Shown here: one piece after another, positions 41,555-49,966 of the stretch | Position numbering within the stretch: position 1 is the first letter of the stretch | How the letters are laid out: each line of letters begins with the position of its first letter | Source: an uncultured Lachnospiraceae bacterium | Lineage (GTDB): Bacteria > Bacillota > Clostridia > Lachnospirales > Lachnospiraceae | NCBI GenBank assembly: GCA_934351925.1 | Contig: CAKRJT010000006.1 | Coordinates: forward strand, 1-64,000 | DNA: 64,000 nucleotides | Direction: 5' to 3' | The notes under the pieces: model-generated | The model's database searches: none | The model's input: only the letters and a program-made list of their open reading frames with translations | Told to the model about the DNA's origin: nothing | Translations under genes and position numbers: made by a program

Positions 41555-42672
41555 TGAAATTAAAAATATTTCCCAAAGTATTTCTGTTTACATTTAGTAT
41601 GATGTTGCTAATTACATTTTTTGCTCATGCTTTAATTTTCTATATTGCACCTACGCAGAATGTGTTGATTACTTCAAATTATATAACAAATGCTGTTGCG
41701 ACAACCTATTCTGAAATAGATATGCAGCAGCTTATTACAAACACAATATTACAATCATTTCCGCTTTCGCTTTTAGTATGTGTTATTGTATCTTTTATCT
41801 TTTCATTTCTGTTTTCAAAAGAAATAACTGCTCCTATCATTTCAATTGCAAAAACTGTTAATACTATGGCGGAACTAAAGACTGACACAAAAATAGAAAT
41901 TACATCAGCCGACGAAATTGGACTTTTAGCAAGTAATATCAATCAGCTATATCAATCTCTCATTTCAACTATTCAATATTTAGAAATCGAAAAAAAAAAG
42001 GTTAGTATAGCCGAAAAAGAAAAGATAGATTTTTTGAGAACAGCTTCCCATGAATTGAAAACACCTGTTACCGAATTGAATGTAACTTTAGAAAATATGA
42101 TACTTGGAATTGGAGAATACGCAGAATATGAAGTATATCTTCCAAAATGCAAAGAAATTGCGGAACAAATAGGTAAAATGATAAAGGACATTTTGAGTAC
42201 ATCACGCTTACATACCGACACCGAAAAAGAATGTGAGCAAGATATTTCACTCAAAGAATTTATCGGCGAAATATGTGAGCCATTCAAACTGATAGCCGAA
42301 ACAAAATCAATTCGATTTAACATAATATGTGAAAATGATATATTGCTTCATTTATCATCGCAATTATTGAAAAAAGCTCTATCTAACATTTTACTTAATG
42401 CCGTCAATTATACAGAAACCGGGAAATGCATAACCGTTTCAATAAGCAAAAGAACTTTATCGGTTGTAAACGAATGTGAACCTATTCCCCCGGAACACTT
42501 GAAACATATTTTTGAGCCATTCTACCGCATGGACTATTCAAGAAGCCAAGAAACAGGAGGAAATGGATTTGGATTATACATTGTGGAAACTATTTTGAAA
42601 AAAATGAAGTTAGCATATTCCTTTGAGCCATTAAGCACTAATGACGGAATGAAATTTACAATTCAATTCTAA
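41554..42672 (+). CDS. Membrane sensor histidine kinase
   Basis: The 372-residue partner of the response regulator has two membrane helices ('VFLFTFSMMLLITFFAHALI' and 'FPLSLLVCVIVSFIFSFLF') around a short external loop of about 40 residues, a HAMP region ('KEITAPIISIAKTVNTMAEL'), the H-box 'LRTASHELKTPVTELNVTLE' with the phosphorylated His, and the ATPase boxes 'ALSNILLNAVNYTETGKC', 'HIFEPFYRMDYSRSQE' and 'GGNGFGLYIVETILKKM'. Short-loop sensors of this type often detect membrane stress or antimicrobial peptides, or rely on a partner. A terminator follows directly. Confidence 0.95.
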   Translation: MKLKIFPKVFLFTFSMMLLITFFAHALIFYIAPTQNVLITSNYITNAVATTYSEIDMQQLITNTILQSFPLSLLVCVIVSFIFSFLFSKEITAPIISIAKTVNTMAELKTDTKIEITSADEIGLLASNINQLYQSLISTIQYLEIEKKKVSIAEKEKIDFLRTASHELKTPVTELNVTLENMILGIGEYAEYEVYLPKCKEIAEQIGKMIKDILSTSRLHTDTEKECEQDISLKEFIGEICEPFKLIAETKSIRFNIICENDILLHLSSQLLKKALSNILLNAVNYTETGKCITVSISKRTLSVVNECEPIPPEHLKHIFEPFYRMDYSRSQETGGNGFGLYIVETILKKMKLAYSFEPLSTNDGMKFTIQF

Positions 42673-42677
42673 GTTTT

Positions 42678-42706
42678 CTGCCTTGCTATTTTGCAAGGCA
42701 GTTTTT
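42678..42706 (+). terminator. Terminator of the two-component operon
   Basis: CTGCCTTGC-TATTTT-GCAAGGCAG with five T, 6 bp after the kinase stop. Confidence 0.92.
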
Positions 42707-42818
42707 GGTTCAACATATATTCAACATTGGTTTTATACTGTTACAACTTTGATAATCTATGCTTAAAAGCGAAAGGAGGACAAGACAACAAAAAACATCA
42801 AGGAAGGAGATGTAGTCT

Positions 42819-43337
42819 ATGAAAAGCAAAATTCTGTTATGTCTTACAGCATTGCTCTTTATTGGCGGCAATGTAAGTGTTTCTGCAGCTTCAAACAGTT
42901 CGCAGACCTCATTTGCGGAGGAAACTTTTGCATGCGAGGATACCCATGATTTTTACAATCATGAAGAATTTTCAACATGGATTCAAGAGCAAAAGGTTGA
43001 AATAACAAAATTGGTAGAAGCCGGAGAATGGACACAGGAAAATGCGGACGCTGTTATTCAACAATACTATGACTTGCTGACAAGTCTGGACAACGGATTG
43101 CTGATAAGTAAAAGAGAAAGCATTGCTGATGACCAGTACCTTATGAGTTTTCCCAACGCCGTACACTCAGAAGGATTTCAAACAATGATATATACCGAAA
43201 ACGGATATGAATTTTTTGGTCCCTATGATACGGAAAAAGAACTGTATGACGCATTGAAAGCATACACGGACAGTCAAATCGAAATTGGCAGTATGACATC
43301 CGACGAAGCTGACATCATTTTGAAAAAGTATGAATAG
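42819..43337 (+). CDS. Secreted protein of unknown function next to the two-component system
   Basis: AAGGAAGGAGA stands before ATG 42819. The 172-residue protein has a clear signal peptide ('MKSKILLCLTALLFIGGNVS', cleavage near 'VSA-ASN'). The mature part contains two similar units, 'KVEITKLVEAGEWTQENADA' and 'YTDSQIEIGSMTSDEADIIL', both ending in a helix after an 'E-A' turn, which resemble small helical repeats of unknown role. It has the same AT-rich composition as the two-component genes and its own spacing, so it could be the regulated target or an accessory sensor. I do not recognise the family. Confidence 0.75.
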   Translation: MKSKILLCLTALLFIGGNVSVSAASNSSQTSFAEETFACEDTHDFYNHEEFSTWIQEQKVEITKLVEAGEWTQENADAVIQQYYDLLTSLDNGLLISKRESIADDQYLMSFPNAVHSEGFQTMIYTENGYEFFGPYDTEKELYDALKAYTDSQIEIGSMTSDEADIILKKYE

Positions 43338-43395
43338 CTAAATATCTGCCGGATGACGGCAAAAGAAAAAAACGTCGCGGAGCAGAAGAATTTTC

Positions 43396-43470
43396 ATGCG
43401 CCTGCTATTCAATATATTAGCGTTGCTATTTCCTATGCGTTTGCCTGCTTTCTGCGGGCAGGCGCATTTT
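43396..43470 (+). terminator. Terminator of the secreted-protein gene
   Basis: GCCTGC (43443-43448) pairs with GCAGGC (43458-43463), or the longer arm ATGCGCCTGC (43396-43405) pairs with GCAGGCGCAT (43458-43467); TTTTGTCATTTT follows. The remaining sequence up to metY at 43752 is AT-rich without a recognised leader RNA. Confidence 0.7.
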
Positions 43471-43751
43471 GTCATTTTGGAGAAAATAATATGATATAGG
43501 AAAAATTTATAACCAATACACGGATATATGAATTACCACTTTTTTAACAGGTATGGTATGATAAACACAGTCAAAGAAACATACAATCAATAAAAACCGC
43601 CAACGCCGTGAAAATGAATGTTTGAAAAAAATGTTAAAAATGGCAGCGGTCAGCGAAAAAAAGCTAAAAATATAGCTGGACACTATCAGGAATATAACAT
43701 TGATAGCTATATGACAGCTAAGCATATTGTGATGAAAAGGAGATAAAAATT

Positions 43752-45062
43752 ATGGCAAAGAAGCATTATTCAGAGAGAAATCTTAAGTTTGAGACATTAC
43801 AGTTACATGTTGGTCAGGAGAGTCCGGATCCGGTTACAGACGCAAGAGCCGTTCCGATTTACCTCACATCATCCTATGTGTTCCACAACAGCCAGCATGC
43901 CTCCGACAGATTCGCACTCAAGGACGCAGGAAACATCTACGGACGACTTACCAACCCTACAGAGGACGTGTTTGAGAGAAGAATAGCAACACTCGAGGGC
44001 GGCGTGGCAGCACTCGCAGTTGGTTCCGGAGCAGCAGCTCTCGCCTATGCATTCCAGGCAGTAGCACATGCCGGCGACCATATCGTTGCAGCCAAGAACA
44101 TCTACGGCGGTACATATAACCTTCTCGCACACACACTTCCTGACTACGGCATCACAGCTACCTTCGTTGACCCGTTCGACTACGAGGCAATCGAGGCAGC
44201 TATTCAGGACAACACAAAGGCAATCGAGATTGAGACGCTCGGAAATCCTAACTCAGAGGTTGTGGACATTGAGAAGATTGCACAGATTGCACACGCACAC
44301 AAGCTTCCTCTCATCGTTGACAATACATTTGCAACCCCATATCTTGTAAGACCAATCGAGTACGGTGCGGACATCGTTGTTCACTCCGCAACAAAGTTCA
44401 TAGGCGGCCACGGAACAACAATCGGCGGCGTGATTGTCGACAGCGGTAAGTTTGACTGGAATTCATCGGACAAGTTTCCATGGCTTACAGAGCCGAATGT
44501 ATCCTATCACGGCGTAAGCTTCGCAAAGGACTGCGCTCCGGCTGCATTCGTAACATATATAAGAGCAATTCTGCTTCGTGATACGGGTGCAACAATATCA
44601 CCTGTTCATTCCTTCATATTCCTTCAGGGACTTGAGACATTATCCCTCAGAGTTGAGAGACATGTCGAGAATGCTTTAAAGGTTGTGAAGTATTTACAGA
44701 GCCAGCCGCTTGTTGAGAAGGTAAATCACCCTTCAATCTCAACAGACCCTGAGCAGCAGAAGCTCTACAAGAAGTATTTTCCTAACGGCGGCGGTTCAAT
44801 CTTCACCTTCGAGATTAAGGGCGATGCTAAGAAGGCACAGGAGTGGATTGACAACCTTGAGTTATTCTCACTTCTTGCAAACGTAGCCGATGTAAAGTCA
44901 CTTGCAATACACCCTGCTTCAACAACTCATTCCGAGTGCAACGAGGCTGAGCTTTTAGACCAGGGAATTAAGCCTAACACAATTAGACTCTCAATCGGTA
45001 CAGAGAATATCGACGATATCATCGAGGATCTGGACGAGGCATTCAAGGCGATAGCGGAGTAA
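43752..45062 (+). CDS. metY: O-acetylhomoserine sulfhydrylase
   Basis: The 436-residue PLP enzyme starts 'LKFETLQLHVGQESPDPVTD', has 'SSYVFHNSQHASDRFALKDA' and 'GNIYGRLTNPTEDVFERRIA', the PLP lysine in 'VVHSATKFIGGHGTTIGGV', and the late motif 'NVADVKSLAIHPASTTHSE'. Length and the 'ASDRFAL' segment fit MetY rather than cystathionine gamma-synthase. It joins sulfide to O-acetylhomoserine to make homocysteine in the cytoplasm, which the MetE-like protein at 20976 might then methylate. AAAAGGAGAT precedes the ATG. No SAM riboswitch was recognised upstream. Confidence 0.95.
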   Translation: MAKKHYSERNLKFETLQLHVGQESPDPVTDARAVPIYLTSSYVFHNSQHASDRFALKDAGNIYGRLTNPTEDVFERRIATLEGGVAALAVGSGAAALAYAFQAVAHAGDHIVAAKNIYGGTYNLLAHTLPDYGITATFVDPFDYEAIEAAIQDNTKAIEIETLGNPNSEVVDIEKIAQIAHAHKLPLIVDNTFATPYLVRPIEYGADIVVHSATKFIGGHGTTIGGVIVDSGKFDWNSSDKFPWLTEPNVSYHGVSFAKDCAPAAFVTYIRAILLRDTGATISPVHSFIFLQGLETLSLRVERHVENALKVVKYLQSQPLVEKVNHPSISTDPEQQKLYKKYFPNGGGSIFTFEIKGDAKKAQEWIDNLELFSLLANVADVKSLAIHPASTTHSECNEAELLDQGIKPNTIRLSIGTENIDDIIEDLDEAFKAIAE

Positions 45063-45087
45063 ATTTATAAAATATAAGAATTAAAAT

Positions 45088-45158
45088 AACCACGCTCGTG
45101 CGGCGTGAACCGAAAATACTATTTTAGGTTCATGGCTGTATGAGGGTGGTTGTTTTTA
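45088..45158 (+). terminator. Terminator of metY
   Basis: AACCAC (45088-45093) with GTGGTT (45146-45151), and TGAACC with GGTTCA inside, followed by TGTTTTTATT. The rest of the 320-bp gap holds an AT-rich inverted repeat, AAATATATATTTTT (45211) with AAAAATATATATTTT (45230), of unknown role. Confidence 0.7.
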
Positions 45159-45382
45159 TTTGACTCCGTGCTAACACCGGACGCAGTCGGAAAAGCACTG
45201 CGGCGCAGGTAAATATATATTTTTAACGCAAAAAATATATATTTTGTCGTGTAGAAGTGCAGGCTTGAGAGGGTATATATTAAATATGTAAGAAAACATT
45301 TGCAGTACTGCGAAGCGGCGGCAGGTGTTTTAAATTTGTGATAGTAACAAGTAAACCAACTCAAAATGATAGGAGGTCCGCG

Positions 45383-46117
45383 ATGAAACGTGTAATCAGC
45401 ATTATTATGGCAGCCATGCTTCTGACGGCATGCGCGAACGGTACTAAGGGGATATCGTATCCAAAGATATCGGAAAACAGATTATCATATGTAAAGAACA
45501 GTATGTCGCAGGTTAGCTGGGGCACATTGTCACTGTACTATGACGGCAGAATGTACAGCGGCGGGGTCTTAAAGCAGGGAGACGGTTCGGACGGTGTGTG
45601 CGAGACGGAGCTTGGAACTGTGTACGGATATGACAGGGCACTGTGGTCAACCGACAAGACTAAGCTGTATGCCGCCGAGAGTGAGGCAAAGCTGTACTCG
45701 GTGAAGGGTTACGACAGTACATTCAGGGTGTGCATCTACGACGAGAACAGTGATACGGTATATCTTTTTGAGTGTTTAAACGATGTGACACTCAGCAGCG
45801 GAAAGGATATTTTTAAGAAAAGGCTTGCACTTGACAGCTATGCGGATATTGAGCTTACAGCCGGGAAGGATGGGAATGTGAAGCTCGAGGATATAGACAT
45901 TGAAAAATTTCTGGGCGCGATATGTGATGCGGCACTCATTGCACCTGATACACAGGGAGTGCCTGATATGAACACAGATTGTCTGTACGCACTCACATTC
46001 CATGACGCTGCGGGCATACCAAATGAGTTGAAGGTGTATGAAGATGGATATGTGATGTATATGCCTTTTGGGGAGACGGATTTAAGATACAGGGTTATTG
46101 TGAAGGTGGCTTTGTAG
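45383..46117 (+). CDS. Lipoprotein of unknown function
   Basis: AGGAGG stands before ATG 45383. The 244-residue protein has a short lipoprotein signal ('MKRVISIIMAAMLLTACANG', lipidated Cys17). The mature part is mixed alpha/beta with 'LSLYYDGRMYSGGVLKQGDG', 'GYDSTFRVCIYDENSDTVYL' and 'YALTFHDAAGIPNELKVYED'. A domain like this occurs in many Clostridia lipoproteins of unknown role. It is a single gene, facing the same way as a nuclease fragment that follows 15 bp later. Confidence 0.8.
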   Translation: MKRVISIIMAAMLLTACANGTKGISYPKISENRLSYVKNSMSQVSWGTLSLYYDGRMYSGGVLKQGDGSDGVCETELGTVYGYDRALWSTDKTKLYAAESEAKLYSVKGYDSTFRVCIYDENSDTVYLFECLNDVTLSSGKDIFKKRLALDSYADIELTAGKDGNVKLEDIDIEKFLGAICDAALIAPDTQGVPDMNTDCLYALTFHDAAGIPNELKVYEDGYVMYMPFGETDLRYRVIVKVAL

Positions 46118-46132
46118 GATAAGTGCATTAGT

Positions 46133-46357
46133 ATGATTAGTATTGCATATCCTGGTGCAATGAAGTATTATTATAAAACGATAAGGGAGATGCCCGTGTG
46201 TTGGGGCTTTGCAGATGTCGTATTTATTCCGAAGAAAGCGTCAGCATCATTGCCGGCGATTGCCGTGGAAGTGAAGCTTGAGAGTAAAATTTTCAAACTA
46301 CTTATTGGCGGCAGTACTGCAAGCATTGCATGCGGTATGCAGGAGTATAAAAATTAA
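46133..46357 (+). pseudogene. Fragment of an AAA-ATPase/PD-(D/E)XK protein
   Basis: The 74-codon frame contains 'REMPVCWGFADVVFIPKKAS' and 'LPAIAVEVKLESKI', which match the C-terminal PD-(D/E)XK nuclease domain of the very common Clostridia and Bacteroides AAA-ATPase family ('GfaDivfiP...paivvElKw'). The intact protein is over 500 residues; nothing of the ATPase part is seen upstream, and after the nuclease core the frame degrades ('SKIFKLLIGGSTAS'). No ribosome binding site is evident. This is a remnant. Confidence 0.65.
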
Positions 46358-46393
46358 GTGTAAAGCTGCCCGGTGACATGAGCCTTGTTTAGT

Positions 46394-46662
46394 GGTTACC
46401 GCTTAAAAGCATAATACATGTTACGAAGCGGTAATATTTGAGTTAAAGGAAGAAAAAAAAGTTATAATTACTGCCTGCATTACTGAATTTCCATCTCAGG
46501 CGGTAGATTTACCGCCTTATTGTTCCACACAAAGCGGATATACGAAAAATTATACGGCTTATCAGAACAAGAAAGTCAATCAAGCGGTACTATGCGACTG
46601 AAATAAAGAAAAATGGAGATATTTTACCGCTGCTGTGTGCAAAAAGCTTGGTCAGGCGGTAA
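46394..46662. repeat. Cluster of ATTACCGC/GCGGTAAT inverted pairs
   Basis: The 427-bp gap before the dipeptidase gene has TTACCGCTT (46395) facing AAGCGGTAA (46425), AGGCGGTA-GATT-TACCGCCT (46498-46517), AAGCGGTA near 46582, TTACCGCTG near 46624 and AGGCGGTAAT near 46654. The same core forms the hairpin at 10122. No open frame of note is present. Role unknown: palindromic repeats of the REP kind or repeated operator sites. Confidence 0.55.
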
Positions 46663-46784
46663 TTAGATTCTGAACAACTCCGAGAGGAGATTTCTGAGTT
46701 TAGTAACAAAAAATGCCGTATTTATGCGGCTTGTGGCGTTTCACAAACGCCTAGAAAAACAGAAAAGCAAAAGGAGAAAATATT

Positions 46785-48281
46785 ATGGCTTGCACTACAT
46801 TATTAGTTGGTAAGAATGCGTCCTACGATGGTTCGACCATGATAGCGCGCAACGATGACTCTGGTTCGGGGCATTTTATGCCTAAGAAGTTTGTTGTTGT
46901 AAAGGCAGATGAGCAGAAGGAGAAGTACAGGACGGTCATATCGCATCTCGATATAAAGCTTCCTAAAAATCCGCTTCGTCACACGGAGATGCCTAATGCC
47001 GTCGACGGCGAGGGCATATGGGCTGCGAGCGGTGTCAATGAGGCGAATGTCGGAATGACAGCCACGGAGACAATCACTTCTAACCCAAGAGTTTTAGGGG
47101 CGGATCCGCTTGTCGTGTATAAGCCTGCCGCTGACGGAGAAAAGGAGGTTCCGGGCGGTATCGGAGAGGAGGATATTGTTCACATTGTCCTTCCGTACAT
47201 AAAGACCGCAAGGGAGGGCGTTAAGAGACTCGGAAGCCTTCTTGAGAAGTACGGAACTTACGAGATGAACGGAATAGCCTTTCAGGATGTGAATGATATA
47301 TGGTGGTTTGAGACCATAGGCGGGCATCACTGGATTGCAAAGAAGGTTCCTGACGATGTGTATGTGGTTATGCCGAACCAGCAGGGTATAGACGATTTTG
47401 ATTTTGTGGACGCTCTCGGAAAAAAGAAGGCGCATATGTGCTCCGCTGATATGAAGGAATTTATTGAGAGCAATCACCTCAATCTCTCGAACATTGAGAC
47501 GGACTGGACACATTTTGACGTAAGGTCGGCATTCGGAAGCCATGATGACTCGGATCATGTGTATAACACGCCGAGAGCATGGTATATGCTGAGATATTTC
47601 AATCCGCACACGGCAAGCTGGGACGGTGCGGACGCGGACTTCACACCGTCATCGGACGATCTGCCATGGTGTCTTGTGCCGGAGAAAAAGATTACGGTTG
47701 AGGACGTGAAGTATGTGCTCTCCTCACATTATCAGGGGACTTCGTATGACCCGTATGGCGCTTACGGCGACAAGAGCATGAGCGGTGCATACCGTTCAAT
47801 CGGAATTAACCGCAATGACTTTCTATCTGTTATACAGATGCGCCCTGACCTTGAGAAGGACGTTCAGGCTGTGGAGTGGGTTGCCTTTGCATCGAATGCA
47901 TTCAACGTGCTGGTTCCGTTTTATGCGGATGTGCTCACGACACCTGAGTATCTTTCAAACACTATGGGGGAGGTTTCGACGGACAATTTCTACTGGGGCA
48001 GCAGAATGATAGCGGCGATGGCTGACGCTTCATACAAAAAGTCGATTTTCCACATTGAGCGCTACAAGGAGAAGGTTATGTCGAGAGGACATGAGATTAT
48101 CGGACGCTACGATGCGCTGCTTGCACAGGAGAGGGATGCCGATAAGCGCATGGAGTTAAAGACGGCAGCCAACGAGGAGGTCGCAGCGATGGTGAAGAAG
48201 GAGACACTTGAGACACTCGACAAGGTGCTCTACGAGCTAAGCAACCAGATGAAGAATGCGTACTCGAGGTCGGATGCGTAG
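46785..48281 (+). CDS. C69-family dipeptidase
   Basis: The 498-residue protein begins 'MACTTLLVGKNASYDGSTMI', so after removal of Met-Ala the nucleophilic Cys3 becomes N-terminal, as in the Ntn-hydrolase dipeptidases (PepD/DipA). 'ARNDDSGSGHFMPKKFVVV', 'WAASGVNEANVGMTATETI', 'YEMNGIAFQDVNDIWWFET' and 'SHYQGTSYDPYG' follow in the expected order. No signal peptide, so it is an intracellular dipeptidase. AAAGGAG precedes the ATG. The esterase gene begins 5 bp after its stop and is probably cotranscribed. Confidence 0.93.
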   Translation: MACTTLLVGKNASYDGSTMIARNDDSGSGHFMPKKFVVVKADEQKEKYRTVISHLDIKLPKNPLRHTEMPNAVDGEGIWAASGVNEANVGMTATETITSNPRVLGADPLVVYKPAADGEKEVPGGIGEEDIVHIVLPYIKTAREGVKRLGSLLEKYGTYEMNGIAFQDVNDIWWFETIGGHHWIAKKVPDDVYVVMPNQQGIDDFDFVDALGKKKAHMCSADMKEFIESNHLNLSNIETDWTHFDVRSAFGSHDDSDHVYNTPRAWYMLRYFNPHTASWDGADADFTPSSDDLPWCLVPEKKITVEDVKYVLSSHYQGTSYDPYGAYGDKSMSGAYRSIGINRNDFLSVIQMRPDLEKDVQAVEWVAFASNAFNVLVPFYADVLTTPEYLSNTMGEVSTDNFYWGSRMIAAMADASYKKSIFHIERYKEKVMSRGHEIIGRYDALLAQERDADKRMELKTAANEEVAAMVKKETLETLDKVLYELSNQMKNAYSRSDA

Positions 48282-48286
48282 GTGAT

Positions 48287-49027
48287 ATGAAATTCAATAT
48301 AGATACATTCGAGCCGGAGAACAGAATATGCAGGGTGTACCGTGGCGCGGGGAATGGAAGTGACATTTCCTGCGTCATTGTGCAGGCCGTGGACAAGGAG
48401 TGGATTGTCGAAGAAGCGCAGAAAGAAACAGCCGGAGCAGCCGTTAAGGAGGACACACTCGGGGCGGAAGCTGAAAGTATTTTGAGAGGGAATGATAGTG
48501 TCATATTTGCTAACTTTGCCGTGGAGCGCTGGAATGATGAGCTGTCGCCGTGGAGTGCGGACGCCGTATTTAAAAATCAGCCGTTCGCAGGCGGGGCAGA
48601 GAGCACGCTTAAATTCGTCACGGATGTTTTTATTCCGGAGCTCAGGGCAAGATATGAATTACCGTCGGATATTAAAATTATAATCGGCGGCTATTCGCTT
48701 GCTGGGTTGTTCGCGCTGTGGGCTTCATATATGACCGACATATTTCATGCCGTCGCGGCGGTGTCGCCGTCAGTGTGGTTTCCGGGGTGGATTGAATTTG
48801 CCACGGAGAAACTTATTCTTGCGGATAAGGTCTATTTAAGCCTTGGAAACAGGGAGGAAAAGACTAACAATAGAACTATGGCAAGGGTCGGCGACAATAT
48901 CAGGCTGCAAAAGGAGCTTCTCGACAGGCAGGACGTACAGAGTGTGCTCGAGTGGAATGAGGGAAATCATTTCAGGGATGTGGAGAAGCGCGTCGCGAGG
49001 GGGATGTTGTGGGCGGCGGAGACTTGA
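48287..49027 (+). CDS. Alpha/beta-hydrolase esterase
   Basis: The 246-residue protein has an esterase-D-like core: 'FIPELRARYELPSDIKIIIG', the nucleophile elbow 'GGYSLAGLFALWASYM' (Ser in GYSLAG), 'AAVSPSVWFPGWIEFA' and the catalytic His in 'EWNEGNHFRDVEKR'. The acid is probably in 'YLSLGNREEKTNNRTMARVG', a segment typical of siderophore or feruloyl esterases of this fold. It is cytoplasmic. It lies 5 bp after the dipeptidase and is convergent with the AraC gene, with only 2 bp between their stop codons. The substrate is unknown. Confidence 0.8.
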   Translation: MKFNIDTFEPENRICRVYRGAGNGSDISCVIVQAVDKEWIVEEAQKETAGAAVKEDTLGAEAESILRGNDSVIFANFAVERWNDELSPWSADAVFKNQPFAGGAESTLKFVTDVFIPELRARYELPSDIKIIIGGYSLAGLFALWASYMTDIFHAVAAVSPSVWFPGWIEFATEKLILADKVYLSLGNREEKTNNRTMARVGDNIRLQKELLDRQDVQSVLEWNEGNHFRDVEKRVARGMLWAAET

Positions 49028-49029
49028 TT

Positions 49030-49836
49030 TTAATTTGTCCCATTCTGTTTATGACCGCGCCATTTAGACGGCGCAAGCCCTGTAGCCTGTTTAAACTGTC
49101 TCGAAAAATGGACGATACTGTTGTAACCGCAGCGCTCGGCAATCTGTTCGATTGTGTATGCTGTTTCGGACAAAAGCCTTCTGGCGTTCTCAATGCGGCT
49201 GTTGATTATGTCGGCACCACATGAGATGCCGAAGGCTTTTTTATATAGTTCCTGAAAATATATTGAGCTCAGACCGGCTTCCTTCGCAAGCTTCGGGATA
49301 CTGTATTCAAGCTGTGGGTTGGCATAGATGCCCTGTCTTGCTGAGAGTATGGCATTGTAATGAGGGATAAGCTCCGCGCTTTTTAAGTAACGGCTGTGAA
49401 TTGTCTCAAAAAGGGCGAGCATCAGATTGTCGATGATGGCATCCCTTTTGGCAAAGCCGGAGTGAAAAGCATTCGCAATCAGTGCAAAATATGCGCCGAT
49501 GGGGCTGTCGAGCCCGAAGAATAACGGCTTTGCGAGTGGGATTTTGCCTGAATTGCCTGTAGCTTTTGCACATAGGGACAAGAGTATTCCATGTGTGTCA
49601 TCAAAATTCACCCAGTCGTCTTTGTATTCATTTTCATAACCGTGGTAGATTGCCTTATCGCCTGGAGGCAGCAGCACAATGCTCCCCGCCGACACCTCCT
49701 GTTTCTGCCCGTTAATGTTGAACACGGCATCAGACTTGGTATAAATCAAAATATAAAAATCCCGCTCCTCCACATGATAAATAACCTCGCCACGCGCGTG
49801 CACGGTGTTACATGCAGTATATATTATGTTAAACAT
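49030..49836 (-). CDS. AraC-family regulator divergent from alpha-galactosidase
   Basis: The start is ATG 49836 with GGAGG 5 bp before. The 268-residue protein has an N-terminal cupin-like sensor ('EVIYHVEERDFYILIYTKSD', 'VSAGSIVLLPPGDKAIYHGY') and C-terminal AraC helix-turn-helix units ('YSIPKLAKEAGLSSIYFQEL', 'YTIEQIAERCGYNSIVHFSR', 'FKQATGLAPSKWR'). It is divergent from the GH27 gene across a 130-bp AT-rich gap, so it most likely activates that gene in response to a galactoside. Confidence 0.92.
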   Translation of the reverse strand: MFNIIYTACNTVHARGEVIYHVEERDFYILIYTKSDAVFNINGQKQEVSAGSIVLLPPGDKAIYHGYENEYKDDWVNFDDTHGILLSLCAKATGNSGKIPLAKPLFFGLDSPIGAYFALIANAFHSGFAKRDAIIDNLMLALFETIHSRYLKSAELIPHYNAILSARQGIYANPQLEYSIPKLAKEAGLSSIYFQELYKKAFGISCGADIINSRIENARRLLSETAYTIEQIAERCGYNSIVHFSRQFKQATGLAPSKWRGHKQNGTN

Positions 49837-49966
49837 GATACCTCCATAGCACATAAAAACATATAATATGTTAAATACATGATATTATATGTAATTCCAT
49901 TTTACAACCAAAATGTCATAATGAGACATAGAATAAATCAAGGGACATTTATAAAGGAGGCTCATT

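Noticed and set aside
40886..42672. VanRS glycopeptide-resistance system next to a VanH-like dehydrogenase
   Set aside because: No vanA-type ligase or vanX peptidase is present; the dehydrogenase differs in composition from the two-component genes and stands as a normal metabolic gene.
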